64,000 bases of DNA, taken from positions 56,216,608-56,280,607 of the forward strand of contig JACMZG010001863.1 in the NCBI GenBank assembly GCA_018340805.1, given 5' to 3'. Every line of letters begins with the position of its first letter. The first letter of the stretch is position 1. This DNA is from Microvelia longipes. Lineage: Eukaryota > Arthropoda > Insecta > Hemiptera > Veliidae. Below the pieces are notes generated by a model. The model was not told where the DNA came from, ran no database searches, and saw nothing but the letters and a program-made list of their open reading frames with translations. The position numbers and the translations under genes were made by a program. Shown here in pieces: positions 38,871-53,344 of this stretch.

Positions 38871-39459
38871 TACTTATTTATGTGTGTTTTTAATTATTGA
38901 ATTAATATTTTATGTGTTATTTTTGAGTAAAATTTATATTTAATAATAGAGTAAGCTTTTTAATTTTTTTTTACATTAATATTTGTATATAGTTATGGTT
39001 ATTTTTAATATAGTAAAGTAGGGTTAGTTATATATTTTAATTTAATTAGGTCTAGCTAAGCTAATGAAGATTAATTAAAACAATTTAAATATGAATGTTT
39101 TTTGGTTACGTTATGAGGATGAGACAGAGATAAGCACACACGAAATTATATTAATGTGACCTAGATAAATAATAAAATAGGAGAGTATGGAATGAAAAAT
39201 AAATATAATAAATAAAATACTAAATATGAGAGAGTGAGAATATATATATAAAATAAATCGATAAATTATAATAAGAAGAAATGAAATAAATCTATATTTA
39301 AAATAATCAGTAAAAACAAATAAACAATAAAAAATTAAAATAAGTTAAAGAATGTTTTTTTTTATGTTTTTTTTTAAATTTAAGACCCTAGAAATTTAAT
39401 AAAATTTAGTTCAAAATATAGGTTTAGGTTTTATATATTTGGGTTTTAGTAGTTTAACG

Positions 39460-40617
39460 GTTTGTTGAGATCTTTCCTCCGAGATGATTGAAGCTTCGTT
39501 GGAAATTATTTTTTTCAAATCCTTTTCGTTAATGTTTTGTCCACCTCCTCCAACGAGACTTTTTAGCCCTCTATATGTGGGCTTCTAGTTGTTGCTGAGC
39601 ACGAGAAAAGACTTGTTCGATGTGCAGTATTTCCTCGATCTTATAATACTTATCCATACATGCTGTCCAGATTAATGTTTTATACGCACCAGCTAACTCC
39701 CCTGGTCTCACATGAAACATACACTTTTGTTCTCATGAGGAAGTTCAGATTGATCAAGCCGACATAAATTAAGGGTGTGTCTCTGGGAAGGACTGGTGAA
39801 TTATGATTAGCTTAATTTGATTCTTTTTTCTCTCGATGCTTTAATTAATTTCCTTTTTTATATTTTAATCTGGCTGATAAGGCTGACGCTATTATGGCAC
39901 GGTGCTTTACCCTGGGACCAGTTAAGACTTTGAGAAAGAGTAACTCTGTGAGTGCTATTTGTATGTCTTCCATCTCTTAACGTTGGACGCCGCAGCAATC
40001 CAAGTTCCGCAGCTAATTTATAACAGACGATAGCATTGCAGCGCGTCTTCATTTTCTCTGTAAGATGTATGGAACTCCCATATCTCTAACTTTTGAATTC
40101 TTGCAATCTCTGTTCCCGAATTTCGACTCCAAGGTCTCTTAGATAACATAAATATTTGTCTCTTAGACGCATTTCATTGTTGGAGTTTTTAGGTTTCACA
40201 ATCTTGATGCCATAAATAAGGTCAATTACTAATAATTTTAGCTTGAGCTAATCAGTGTTCGTTAAGTTATCTCAACTATATTTCTTGAGAGTTTTATTAC
40301 TCCAAACTGCCACTTAAATTGTTAAACTATATTAGCCTTCCGCTGTTTCGTGTGCACGTTGTCTCGTGAATTTGTATATTCATATTCTTGGTTCATATAT
40401 CCAAATCCAGTTGGCTAATATGTGTCTCTCGAAGAGCTTTTTTGGGATTGCCTTGAACACAATAATCACATTTCCATACCTGTTTTTCCCTGGTCCCATT
40501 TAACAAATTTTCAGTTTATTCTGGTGGCATGTTATGTGTAGAAATTTCAGCACTCGGTACTTTAATGACCAAAAGCGTGCTTTCGATATCACCTTGCAGG
40601 AGTCACAGTGAACCATC
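39460..40617 (-). pseudogene. Mirrored copy of LINE ORF1
   Basis: Reverse complement of 55778-56772; the ORF1 start appears as CACAGTGAACCATC near 40605-40617 and the end near 39462. The fragment CNAIVCYKLAAELG (39858-40052) corresponds to CNAIVLKLAAELG of the right arm with errors. Confidence 0.8.
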
Positions 40618-41914
40618 TTATGTAATTAATGTAAAGAATTTCTTCAATCAAAGTTAGTTTAAAACCTGCAATATAGAGGGTGTAATTGTGAAATTACACA
40701 TTTAATCTAAGTGGGGATAAGGTCTTGTAATTCAGTACTCCGTCTGTTTTTTTTTTTAACTGAACCTCTTAAATAGTACTGGTGGATAACAGTTTTTGTT
40801 TTATTATTATTGATTGCTAATAATGATTATGAACTATGTGTCAAGATTACTCACGTGTTTTGATTGCATAAAATGTTGAGTCCAATAAATTCTAGAGTCC
40901 GTTTTATTTATTTTATTACACTATTTAAAAACCACTTTAAATATAAGTTTCTACTTCTCTAAATTAAGCATTTCGAAATTATTAGTCCCATTTAATTCTC
41001 TTATTTTTTCCCTCTTCAAATTTCACTAAAAATTTATCTTTAAAAGAACTTAAATAAAAGTATTTAAAATTTTAGATTTAAAACACTATAAACAGAAGAC
41101 GATGTTTTCAGTATAGGCTTTCAAGGCGCAGACTGAATCTGAATACCAAAATTGTTTTCCTGACGGTCACTTAAAACAATTAAATTGAAAGATACTATAA
41201 AATAATCCTTTTCTAAAAAATGAGTTTTAATCCTAGAAAATGTGTTACCAATATCGCTAACATTCCGTTTATATTTTCCAGAAACCTTTAATTTTCCCAT
41301 ACAATGTAATTGAAATAAGGAATTAAGTAATTATTTTTAATATAAATTGTTGTTGTTAAATATATATGACGTCATAAAACCGAGTTGACGTCCTATGAAG
41401 CTATAGACCACAATTATACAATATTATCTTATACATGTAAATAATTATGTATACAATTATACACTAGTATTTTAAGCAAATACCTTCAGGAAAACCATCC
41501 CCTCTCTCTAATAATAAAATAAGAAATGAGATGAGGGTCATATAACAATAGCAAGTTTTCAATAGATATGCATATTTTCTTATGCTGACTCTTTAAATTT
41601 ATTCTGTACGCGTACCATCTTTTCTTCTTTGTTGCAAGTCTGTTCTGAACAACTGTTGTTGTTGCTGCCGGAAATCATGGTGATAAGAAATAATAAGTCA
41701 TATCTATACTATAGAATATTGTTATATTTCTAATACATAATATTTGTAAGTGTAAAACCAAGGATGGGCTTAGCCATTAGTCCCAAACTCAGTCCTATTT
41801 TGGCTGAGACTTTGTGGATGTTGAAAAGAATTCATCATGAATAAAGATTCTAAGACGTCTATTTCAAACGGTACTACTTTTATTGTAGAATGTTGATGAA
41901 AGCATAGCATTGTA

Positions 41915-42627
41915 GTCCAAGCAGCCGAACCTGAAAAATGTGACTCATTTTGTACTACTTTAATTCAGAAATTTTTCTGAAAACATACTTTAAAATTAAT
42001 GAGAAACAAACACTAGTCTGCCAGCAAAAAACCATCCAGAGTAGAGCCCTTCATATATTGTGCCATGTTTCTCAAAATTACATAAAAATTCAGTTTTTTC
42101 CTAACAATAAGTGGTTCCCCTGTGGGTGAGTGCAAAACAGGAATAGAAAATTTTTTAAAGATCATAAATTTGTTAATAATGCAAAGCGTTCATCATCAAA
42201 TCGGTAACTACAACCAAAGTTCAAAAACACTCTGGCTCTTCAGAAAACACCAAAAAAAATTGTTATTTATGCAAAGTCAGCTATTGCTTTGAACAAATAT
42301 TGTTTTTGAGCGTTTTTTACAATTTAACAACTGTCATAACTTTAAGTTGTAGTTACTGATTTTGATATAAACACGGTTTTAATAGTAAATTTAATCAGCT
42401 TTAAAAAAAGTTTCTTTCATGTTTGCACACGACCTACAGGGAACCACATTATTACAAGAAAACGGGATTTGGTGAAGATTTTTTTAATATTTTGAAGCGA
42501 GCGCATTCATGAGGGCTCCACTCTGATAGGCAGATTATGCTTTTCTTTTCATATTTAAGGTATATTGTAGAAAATTTGGCTTGAAGTAGTTCAAAATGAG
42601 TCACATTTTTAGGCCTTGCTCTTGGAC
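41915..42627. mobile_element. Mirrored copy of the 53805-54518 TIR element
   Basis: Starts GTCCAAGC and ends GCTCTTGGAC, flanked by TA. It is the left-arm counterpart of the right-arm element, 713 versus 714 bp. Confidence 0.7.
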
Positions 42628-42709
42628 TATTATGGAAGGGTACAGATCGGCCAGCTGCATATTTCTCTTAAATATCTAATTCAGTAAAATCAGATATAAA
42701 TTCACTATG

Positions 42710-43085
42710 GAACGAGAAGTTGACGGAATACATATTTTTTAGAACCTCAGTCATCTATAGAGAGTGTATAGACAGTGAGTTTGATATCTATAAACAACTT
42801 ACTCATACCAGACGTGGTAACCTTCTGTTCTATGTGTTGGAGAGCTCTCACTGTTCCCACCTAATAATGAACAGCCAAGAAAGATTAGCTGTGAATTAAG
42901 CAAATAGCTGTCAGCAATGGTTACTCCCCTAATATAGTAGACAATATATTAAAAACTGCTCAAAAAAATAAAGAATCAGAGTTAGAAAATAACAGTCAGA
43001 AACAAGGAACTAGCATGAAAACAAAAAGCCTCTACCTAGCAACTCAACAATCAACACTGCTCACATACAAATGCATTAATTAATA
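42710..43085 (+). pseudogene. Mirrored copy of Penelope-like RT fragment
   Basis: ATGGAACGAGAAGTTGACGG and GAGAGCTCTCACTGTTC match the reverse complement of 53345-53725, but the frame is interrupted. Confidence 0.7.
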
Positions 43086-44583
43086 AATTTATTTTACCTT
43101 TTCTTATGATATTTATCAAATACTGATTTAGCACAGCATTAGTTGTCTATGTGTCTGCTGTCGAATCTTTAATTGTTAAATATATCTGGTAAAATTTAAG
43201 TGCAGTTTGCCGTAATAAACGCTACTTACTTAATATTGGTTCTCGATTTCTCATAAGAGCAATTTAATTTTTCTTTCCCTGTCGTTCCTTTTGCCCACAT
43301 TTTCTTGATTAATAAAACACTAATTGGTTAGTTATGAAAGCAGTATATTAATAAATAACGCACAAAAAATAAAGAATAATCATCCATGTTTTTAAAATAT
43401 CAAAATACTAAGTAGAAATACAACAAAACGATTAATTGCAAATCGTGTTATGGTTTTACATAATGGCCAACCTACAACATACAAATATCCAAAGAAAAAT
43501 ATAAATCTTTATGTATGATTTAATTATTATTTAAATTATTTTACAGGATATACATTTTATTGATTCTATGTTATAAATACTCATACAGTTATTAACTGTT
43601 TAGTTTGTTAAGTATTTTTAGAACATTTTTGTTTTTTACATTGTTTTTATTATCAATTATCTTTTACGAAAATGTAATGTACAAATGTCTGCCAATACTA
43701 ATGAAGTCATATAATGATGTTTGAGAACCGGCTATAAGTTACAATACAACGCAGAACTAACTTAGAGATACAATAGAATCACCACTGTGCACTTAAAGTT
43801 TTTAAATTAAGTATAAATGTTAATCCCCCGGGTTCAAACTCTACCGTGAAACGTTTGAGGGTTCAACCCCGAAAAACAACTATAGGTGTACCCTGTTGTT
43901 CAACACCTCGTGTAGACAGGTAATTGATAGTAAGTATTTCAGATAGCCATTTACATAATTTTTACTGATCATCACCGTATATAATTATTTCTTTTGACCG
44001 ATAACATTTGTGTCGATCAATCAATTTAAATAAATTTATAAATGCTGCAGGTGTGCAACCTAACATGCATCGTTGACAATGGTTTGACAACTACATCGCA
44101 GTTTTATTTTCGTAAAATCTTTTTCTATTATGGTACCTCATGATATGAAAATAAAAGGATAACCGTTTTTATAACATTACCATATTTGGATTAACCTTTC
44201 CAATAATATGTATCTAAGATTTTTTTATTATTTGATATACAGTTTACCTTAATAATTGAATAATCAAAGTTTAAATTGGGATATGCCATTATTGATCGGC
44301 AAAAATATTACGCCTACTTAATTCAGCGAACCAATTTAATATGCATTTCGTGAAGGAAATACCTTTGATTACTAATACTTGATAAAAATCAAAAACAAAT
44401 GTATAAAGGGAAAGAGTATATTATACACCTTCCTTACGAAAAATCTGTCGCTAACCGGCTAACCCCCACCACAACGAAGTGGATCTATGATAACACTACG
44501 CATCTTTATTATCATATTATAACGCTTTCAAGCCAAAATTTTAACATTTATATTTGTTGAGGAGTCGTCGGTGGAACTTTTTG

Positions 44584-44785
44584 GGGGAACTAATTATATA
44601 TATATATATATATATAATATATATATATATCATATATATATAATATATATGTATAATATATTATATATTATATATTATATATATAATTATAATATATATA
44701 TAGTGTTGTGTGTGTGTGTGTGTGGTGTGTGTGCTATGTGTGTGTGTGAGTGAGTGTGTGGTGTGTGTGTGTGTGTATTGCGTGT
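44584..44785. repeat. TA then GT microsatellite (left arm)
   Basis: (TA)n with interruptions to about 44703, then (TG)n to about 44780. Mirrored by CA and TA tracts at 51670-51852. Short ORFs here are repeat translations. Confidence 0.95.
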
Positions 44786-46738
44786 GCATGAATTGTTTTA
44801 TGTGTAAGATTTTTGTTCCTAGACGTTTCTACTTGATAACCAAATCAACCTTGTTAATGTTTCCGACTCTTATTGCTTATGAAATATGTGTAGGGTCATT
44901 AACCCACAATAATGACCCCACAATCATTTTTTAAAAAATCATAAATCTTCAAAAAGTGTAGATCGGACTGAACTTTTTTTACACATGTACTATTATATAT
45001 AATTAACTAATATACGAGGTTACATTTAATTATAAATATTAGTTTAGATTTTATTCATTGACATATATAACATAATGTAAACAAAATCACTGATTTTACA
45101 TTGCCAACTAATTTTACATTGCCAATCTTTAAGGGGAAGAAAAGTCAATGTGTGAAATATTTTTGGTTCAATCTGTTATTATAAGCAGAAATCAATTAAA
45201 TCAATAATTAATTACTCTATATTTATGTAATATTTCTATTAATCTCTTTTATATTGCTTAATGCTTTATTATATACTAATTAAAAAGGACAGGAAAATCT
45301 TTGTTTGTGTTATTAATTTTTCAATGTTACTTTGTTTAATGTGGGGGTCCTAGTTTTATATGGCAAAATCCACTTTCGTGACAAGCCTTTTAATAAAGAA
45401 ACCTTGTTCAAAGACCATATTAAAGAGGCGGTTGTACTCCTGGTTACGAAAGAAACTACTTTAAAGAAGGTGAACGTTTAGGGAATATTTGAGGTCAACG
45501 TTCAAAAAAGGGTCTCCTCCCAACTAGGCCGTGAGGGCCTGAAGAAGGACCAGACTGTTAATAAAATGTTTTATTTATACTTGCTTATCACCAAAATGAG
45601 GGATTTTTATACGGAGCAACATAAGATAAACCAACCTGCTTAAATATACAAGGAGATTAATCAACTCTGAAAATATTATCTTTAGCTAACCTTTTTATTT
45701 ACTCCTTCAGTAAACTGAGAGGTGAAGTAAGAATTGAACAAATACTCTTAGGCCACAGTAGTGGACATTAACAAGACATAATGCACCTTGTGAAGTATTA
45801 AGTAATAGTTAAGTAAGCAGTTTAAGTCTATTGCCAAGGGTAAGTGATGAGGTATGTAGGAAGGAAAGGCCGCGCCCTCTGTGTACACGGCAGGAAACTT
45901 TCACTCAGTCAGTCGGCTTGAGGATGACTTTGTCATCGGAGATCTTCATCGCGTCATCTTCAGTCAAAGCCTTTCTCAAATTATTTACTACCTTACATGT
46001 CAATTACTGTTGGAATTTATTACTATCAAAATCCGCTGCTCCATCTGATGACTCAAGATTTTTAATCCTATAAATTTATATTTATATTATCCCGTTACTA
46101 ATGTACGCGCCATTGACATTCTTTGTAGACAAAATAGAAACTTATTCATTTTCCACTCAATTTATATCGTAAAGGCAAAAGTATTGTGCACTTTATTGTT
46201 TCGTTTAATTTTTAAGACCCCCTGACGGTTTTTAACAGTCTGTCCTGTTTATACCGTGTGTTGTATTTTAGTGCTCCTGTTATCATCTACTCCCCCGTGG
46301 ATAATGCTAGAGGTTAACTAAAGCATAAACTCAATTTCTGGTTAGTTGAGTTATTGAAAGATATATAACAGTAAATTTAAAAAAATGATTGAAAGATTTT
46401 AAAGCAGACTAACGATGCTAGTTTCATCTTAATTACAGCATTCCATTGTTATCGTATAATATGCATAATTTTTTAATCCTTTAAAAATTATATTCCTTCA
46501 TAATTTTTGATCAAAAAAAATTACGAAATTTTTCGGGGTTAGTTCAAATTATTTTCGTCAGATTCAAATCTGTAAAGCAATTATCAAGCGTGGACATTGG
46601 TGGAATGGGTTCCATTCCATTCGCTGAATTAAACCTGAATTTTTTAGTCTAACGCGACTAGTTCAATAGAGAGGAGTAAGAGGGAAACCGATAAGAACGA
46701 GGAAAGTTTCCGAGGTCAAACCCCTTAACTGGTTAACT

Positions 46739-46925
46739 AAATTTTCTAACTAATACCTAGTATACAGGAAAGTGTTGTGTTTGCCAAAATAAAAAATCAT
46801 GAAATCGGGATCCCACATAAATAATCCATTCCAGGTGTTTTTAAGGTGGTTTGCAGTAGTGTTTACAACGTTTTCAGTCTTTATCACTGTTTGTGCCTGT
46901 ATATCGTTCTAGCTCCCAGCTTTAA
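46739..46925 (+). repeat. Family R copy (left arm, mirrored)
   Basis: CTAGTATACAGGAAAGTGTT, CCAGGTGTTTTTAAGGTGGT and GTTCTAGCTCCCAGCTTTAA correspond to family R, and to the right-arm copy at 49560-49760. Confidence 0.55.
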
Positions 46926-48240
46926 TGCAAAATTCTATGAAAATTTGGTTATTGGGAAAGGAAGGTTTTCGTAACAATACATGTATGTTTCAAAATGTCC
47001 ATAGCATTATTTAATTAAACGTAGGTTCTGTTGTGAAACAAATAATTAAATAGAGTAGAAGGGTTCCTATTGGGGTAACGTAGTTTACTTAGCACCACCA
47101 CTGCCTACATTGGGAGGTTCAGGGTAAAACCGCTTGGTAATGTAATAGTACGAAAAGAAAGATGAAATCAAGTCAAATAGAATCCATGGACCGTTGCTGT
47201 TACCAATTAAAATCTACCTATATCCAAATTGGATGTAAGGCGATTTCTTAAGGGGAGGCCTTAAATGTGACACTACATTTTTTAAAGAAACATGAAGGCC
47301 CATTTTTTGCGTAGAAAGCCATGTGGCCTGACTGAGATTTTAACCAAAGATACCTTGAGGCAAGAGGTATCACCGGCTGCCCTTAAAAAATTCTATTGCT
47401 CTTCTTAAAAACTGAGCTATCAGTAAACCAAAGTACGGGCATAAAATTAGGTATATTATCTAATCTCCTATTATTTCGGACTCTGAGGTTTTTGTTGTTG
47501 CATGACTGTTTAGCCATGAGCGAGAATTGTTTAATGACTTTCTATCCACAACAACCTATCATTTTTTACATTGAAATAGGTTATTCTCGAGGGCTCAGCA
47601 TTGCTTCCATTCGATTAGCCTTCTACTATTGTTAGCAATACATCCTTTTTTGTCCAAACGGAGGGGAAACGCGACGGCCTCTAGGGAAAAGCTTTCCCTC
47701 GGAATCAAAGCACAACACCTCTAAAGGGTGGCTCCTGATCATCCGAAGGTTTCGTCCTACCTTAGATTTCCTCGTTGGGAATTAAGATGACGAAGCCATG
47801 CCATGTACTGGTACATGAAGTTGTTGGACTAAAACCGATCCTCCGTCTCCCAGCCGGTACCGAAGCAGTGATTGTCCAGGCCCTTACCCACTAAAACTTA
47901 GAGGTAAAACCCCTCCGTCAGGCGTATACCCCTGAAATGACACTTATACGTAAATTATCAATAGTCGCCTTCATTTTATTATTATTTAAACTTTTAAACA
48001 GGATTAAGACAATAAAAAAATAAATTTAGATCAGGAGCGTTTTTTATGATTTAATGCATTTTGCCATTTCAAACGGCGATCATTACCTTTCTTATCCAAA
48101 TTTTTAACCTGTTTTTGGTAAACAAGCCTATATCTGACTAAAGAAAAAAAAAATATATAGTAACTAGATAATAACCTTATGTCATATAGGAAGTGGTTAG
48201 TGTCCCTATATGTAATCTGTTAAAATTAATTAAAAAGTTA

Positions 48241-48296
48241 ATTAAGGGACTGTAATATTAAGTAGAGCAGAAAAGGTCTAAGTTATCGCTTATTTA
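48241..48296. other. Centre (spacer) of giant inverted repeat
   Basis: About 56 bp of non-palindromic sequence between the arms. On either side, GTGTCCCTATATGTAATCTG (left) faces CAGATTACATGATAGGGACA (right). Confidence 0.85.
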
Positions 48297-49559
48297 AACT
48301 TTTTAATTAAATTTTACAGATTACATGATAGGGACACTAACACTTCCTATATGACATAAGTTTATCTAGTACTATATATTTTTTTTTCTTAGTCAGATAT
48401 AGCTTGTTTACCAAAACAGTTAAAAATTGATAAGAAAGGTAATATCGCCGGTTTAATGCAAAATGCATTAAATCATAAAACGTCCTGGATCTAAATTTAT
48501 TTTTTATTGTTTAATCCTGTTTAAAAGTAATAATAAATAAAATGAAGGCGACTATTATAATTTACTATAAGTGTCATTTCAGGGGTATACGCCTGACGGA
48601 GGGTTTTACCTCTAGAGTTTTTAGTGGGAAGGCTGACAATCACTGCTTCGGTACCGGCTGGGGAGACGAGAAGTCGGTTAGTCCCAACATTCATGGTACC
48701 AGTACCATGGGCATGGCTTCGTCATCTTAATTTCCCACGGAAATCCTAGGTAGACGAACCTTCGGATGATCAGGAGCCATCCCCTTTTAGAGGGTGGCTG
48801 CTTTGATTCCGAGGGATAAAGCTTTCTCCAGAGGCCGTCGCGTTTCCCCTCCGTTGACAAAAAAGGTGTAATTTCTAACAATATTAGAAGGCTAAATCGA
48901 ATGGAAGCAATGCTGAGCCCTCGAGAATAACCTATTTCAATGTAAAAATAGATAGGTAGTTGTGGATAGAAAAGTCATTAAACAATTCTCGCTCATGGCT
49001 AAACAGTCATGCAACAACAAAAACCTCAGAGTCGAAATAATAGGAGATTAGATAATATACCTATTTTATGCCCGTACTTTGGTTTACTGATAGCTCAGTT
49101 TTAAAAGAGCAATAGAATTTTTTAAGGGCAGCCGGTGATACCCTTGCCTCAAGGTATCTTTGGTTAAAATCTCAATCAGGCCACATGGCTTTTACGCAAA
49201 TAATGGGCCTCATTTCTAAAAATGTTAGTGTCACATTAAGCTCCCCTTAAGAAATCGCCTTACATCAATTTTGGATATAGGTAGATTTTATTGGTCAACA
49301 GCAACGGTCCATGATTCTATCTTGACTTGGATTTCATCTTTCTTTTCTGTACTATTACATTACCAAGGCGGTTTTACCCTGAACCTCCCAATGTAGTGGC
49401 AGGGTGGTGCTAGCTAACTACTTACCAATAGAACCCTCTCTACTCTATTAATTATTTGTTTCACAACAGAACCTACGTTAATTAAATAATGTATGACATT
49501 TTAAACATACATGGTATTGTTACGAAAAACCTTCCTTTCCCAATAACAAATTTTCATAG

Positions 49560-50330
49560 AATTTGCATTAAAGCTGGGAGCTAGAACGATTACAGACACA
49601 AACACATAAAGACTGAAAAACGTTGTAAACACTACTCAAACCACCTTAAAACACCTGGAATGGATTATTTATGTGGGATCCCGATTCATATTTTTATTGG
49701 CAACACAACACTTTCCTGTATACCTAAGGTATAAGTTAGGAATTTATAACCAGTTAAGGGTTACCTCGGACTTTTCCTCGTCTTATCGGTTTCCCTTCTT
49801 ACGTCCTCTCTATTTTGAACTAGTTTCGCTCTTAGACTAAAAAATCAGGTTTAATTCAGCGAATGGATGGAACCCATCCACCAATGTCCACGCTTGATAT
49901 TGCTTTACAGATTTGAACTGACGAAATAATTTGAACTAACCCGAAAATTTCGTAATTTTTTTGATAAAAATATGAAGGAATATATTTTTTAAAGATTAAA
50001 AAATTATGCATATTATACGATAAAAATGGAATGCTGTAATTAAGATGAAACTTAGCATTCGTTAGTCTGCTAAATCTATTCAATCATTTTTTAAAATTTT
50101 TACTGTTATATATCTTTCAGATAACTCAACTAGACCAGAAGATTGAGTTTTATGCTTAGTTTTAACTCTCTAGCATTATCACACTGGGAGCTAAGATGAT
50201 AACAGAGCACTAACATACACACACGTATACAGACAGACTGTTAAAAACCAGTCAGGGGGTCTTAAAACATCTAAAACGAAACAATAAAGTGCACAATACT
50301 TTTCCTTTACGATATAAATGATGAAAATGA
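49560..50330 (-). repeat. Dispersed repeat family R, right-arm copies
   Basis: Two nearby copies. 49560-49760 has GCTGGGAGCTAGAACGATTA, CCTTAAAACACCTGGAATGG and CTTTCCTGTATACCTAAGGT. 50185-50330 has CACTGGGAGCTAAGATGATA, CACACGTATACAGACAGACT and CAATACTTTTCCTTTACG. Between them lies the extension shared with 30846-31300 (ACCTCGGACTTTTCCTCGTC). Confidence 0.6.
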
Positions 50331-51669
50331 ATAAGTTTCTATTTTTGTCTACAAAGAATGTCAATGTGCGCGTAACATTATTAACGGATAATATATTAAA
50401 ATATAAATTTAGGATAAAAATCTTGAGTCATCAATGAGCAGCGGATTTTGATAGTAATAAATTTCCAATAGTAATTGATCATGAGTAGTAGAAATAATTT
50501 GAGAAAGGCTTTGACTGAAGATGACGCGATGAAGATCTCCGATGACAAAGTCATCCTCAGGCCGACTGACTGAGTGAAAGTTTCCTGCAGTGTACACAGA
50601 GGGCGCGGCCTTTCCTTCCTACAACCTCATCACTTACCCTTGGCAATAGACTTAAACTGCTTACTTAACTATTACTTAATACTTCACAAGGTGCATTATG
50701 TCTTGTTATTGTCCACTACTGTGGCCAAAGTATTTTGTTCAATTCTTACTTCACCTCTCAGTTTACTGAAGGAGTAAATAAAAAAGGTTAGCTAAAGATA
50801 ATATTTTAAGTTGATTAATTCCTTGTATTTTAAGCAGGTTGGTTTATTTATGTCTGCTCCGTATAAAAATCCCTCATTTTGGTGATAAGCAAGTATAAAT
50901 AAAACATTTTATTAACAGTCTGGTCCCTTCTTCAGGCCTCACGGCCTAGTTGGAGAGACCCTTTTTTGAACGTTGACCTCAAATATTCCTAAACGTTCAC
51001 CTTCTTTAAAGTAGTTTCTTTTCGTAACCAGGAGTACCAACCGCCTCTTAATATGGTTGAAACAAGGTTCTTTATTAAAGGCTTTGTCACGCAAAGTGGA
51101 TTTGCCATATAACTAGGTGACCCCCACATTAACAAAGTAACATTGAAAAATTATAACACAAACAAAGATTTTCCTGTCCTTATTAATTAGTATAATAAAG
51201 CATTAAGCAATATAAAGAGATTAATAGAATATTACATAAATTATGAGTCATAAATTATTGATTTAATTTATTTCTGCTTATAATAACAGATTGAACCAAA
51301 ATTTCACACATTGACTTTTCTTCCCTTAAAGATTGGCATGTAAAATTATTTGGCAATGTAAAATCAGTGATTTTTTACTTATGTTATATATGTCATGAAT
51401 AAAATCTAAACTAATATTTATAATTAAATGTAACCTCGTATATTAGTTAATTATATATAATAGTACATGTGTAAAAAAGTTCAGTCCGATCTACACTTTT
51501 TGAAGATTTATGATTTTTTAAAAATGATTGTTGGGGTCATTATTGTGGGTTAATGACCCTACACATATTCATAAGCAATAAGAGTCGGAACATAACAAGG
51601 TTGATTTTTTTTTTATCAAGTTTAGAACGTCTAGGAACAAAAATCTACAATACATACAATCATGCACAC

Positions 51670-51712
51670 GCAATACACACACACACACACACACACTCAT
51701 CACACACACACA

Positions 51713-51761
<49 letters not shown>

Positions 51762-51764
51762 ATA

Positions 51765-51852
<88 letters not shown>
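51670..51852. repeat. CA then TA microsatellite (right arm)
   Basis: (CA)n from about 51670 to 51748, then (TA)n to about 51852. Counterpart of 44584-44785. Confidence 0.95.
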
Positions 51853-51856
<4 letters not shown>

Positions 51857-53344
51857 GTCCCCCCTTTAAAAAGTCCACCGACGACTCCTCAACAATAAAA
51901 TGTAAAATTTGGCTTGAAATGCTTATAATATGATAATAAAGATGCGGTAGTGTTATCATAGATCCACTCAGTTGTGGTGGGGGTTAGCTGGTTAGCGACA
52001 GATTTTTCGTAAGGAAGGTGTATAATATACTCTTTCCCTTTTATACATGTTTCTTGATTTTTATCAAGTATTAGTAATCAAGGTATTTCCTTCACGAAAT
52101 GCCAAATATAATTGGTTGCTGAATTTAAGTAGGCGTAATATTTTTGCCGATAATAATGGCATAATCTCAATTTAAACTTTGCATTATTCAATTATTAAGG
52201 TAAAATGTTATATCAAATAATAAAAAAAATCTTAGATACATATTTGGAAAGGTAATCCAAATATGGTAAGGTTATAAAAAGGTTATCTTTTATTTTCAAT
52301 CATGGGTACCAGAATAGAAAAAGATTTTACGAAAATAAAACTGTCGATGTATTGTCAACCATTGTCAACGATAGCATTGTTTAGGTTGCACAACCTGCAG
52401 CATTATAAATTATAAATTGATTGATCGACACAAATGTTATCGGGTCAAAAGAATAATTTATACGGTGATGACATGTAAAATATTTTATGTAATTGGCTAC
52501 CCTGAAAACTTACTATCAATTACCTGGTCTACACAAGGTGTTGAACACTGGGTTGAACACCTATAGTTGTTTTCGGGGTTGAACCCCTCAAACGTCTTCA
52601 CGGTAGAGGTTTAACCCGGGATTCAACATTTATACTTAATTAAAAACTTGTGCACAGTGGTGATTCTATTGTATCTCTAAGTTAGTTCTGGTTTTATTTA
52701 ACTATAGCCTGTTCTCAAACATCATTATATACTTTCATTAGTATTGGCAGACATTTGTACATTACATTTTTCCGTAAAAGATAATGATAATAAAACCAAG
52801 TAAAAAACCAAAAATTGTTCTAAAATACAAACAAAACTAAACAGTAATAACTAGAGTATTTATAACATAGAATCAATAAACATGTATATCTGTAAAATAA
52901 TTTTAAATAATAACTTAAATCTAAATAAAGATATATATTTTCTTATGGGATATTTGTATGTGTAGGTTGGCCATTATGTAAAACCATAACACGATTTGCA
53001 ATTAATCGTGTCTGTTTGTATTTCTACTTAGTATTTTGAATATTTTTAAAACATGGATTATTATTTCTTTATTTTGTGTGCGTTATTTATAACTATAACT
53101 GCTCAAACTAACCAATTAGTGTTTTTATTAATCAAGAAAATGTGGCAAAGGAACGACAGGAAAAGAAAATAAACTGCTCTTATGAGAAATCGAAGAACCA
53201 ATATCATAGGTAAGTAGCGTTTATTACGGCAAACTGCGACTTAAATTTACCAGATATTTTAACAATAAAGATTCGACAGCAGACAACATAATGCTGTGCT
53301 AAATCAATATTTTGATAAATATTATAAAGAAAAGGTAAATAAAT

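Larger units (their letters stand above)
38062..48240 (-). repeat. Left arm of giant inverted repeat (probable fold-back artefact)
   Basis: This 10.2-kb arm is an indel-rich reverse complement of 48297-57985. Anchors: 38790 with 57340 (LINE ORF2 start), 41390 with 55035 (GACGTCAACTCGGTTTTATG), 44584-44780 with 51670-51852 (TA/CA microsatellites), 45880-45980 with 50500-50615 (GAGATCTTCATCGCGTCATC), and 47640-47930 with 48590-48890. ORFs that are open in the right arm (LINE ORF2, the Penelope fragment) are broken here by single-base indels. Annotations in this arm are duplicates. Confidence 0.93.

Noticed and set aside
44571..44934. ORFs rich in Ile-Tyr or Cys-Val
   Set aside because: Translations of TA and GT microsatellites; mirrored in the 51.6-51.9 kb tract.
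45831..46073. 80-codon ORF with GC-richer composition
   Set aside because: Lies in the left arm of the giant inverted repeat; the right-arm counterpart (50409-50620) does not keep the same frame and no domain is visible.
47396..48881. Short ORFs on both strands around the palindrome centre
   Set aside because: They are counterparts of each other across the fold-back and show no family similarity; the GC-richer 48590-48890 segment is not rRNA as far as I can tell.
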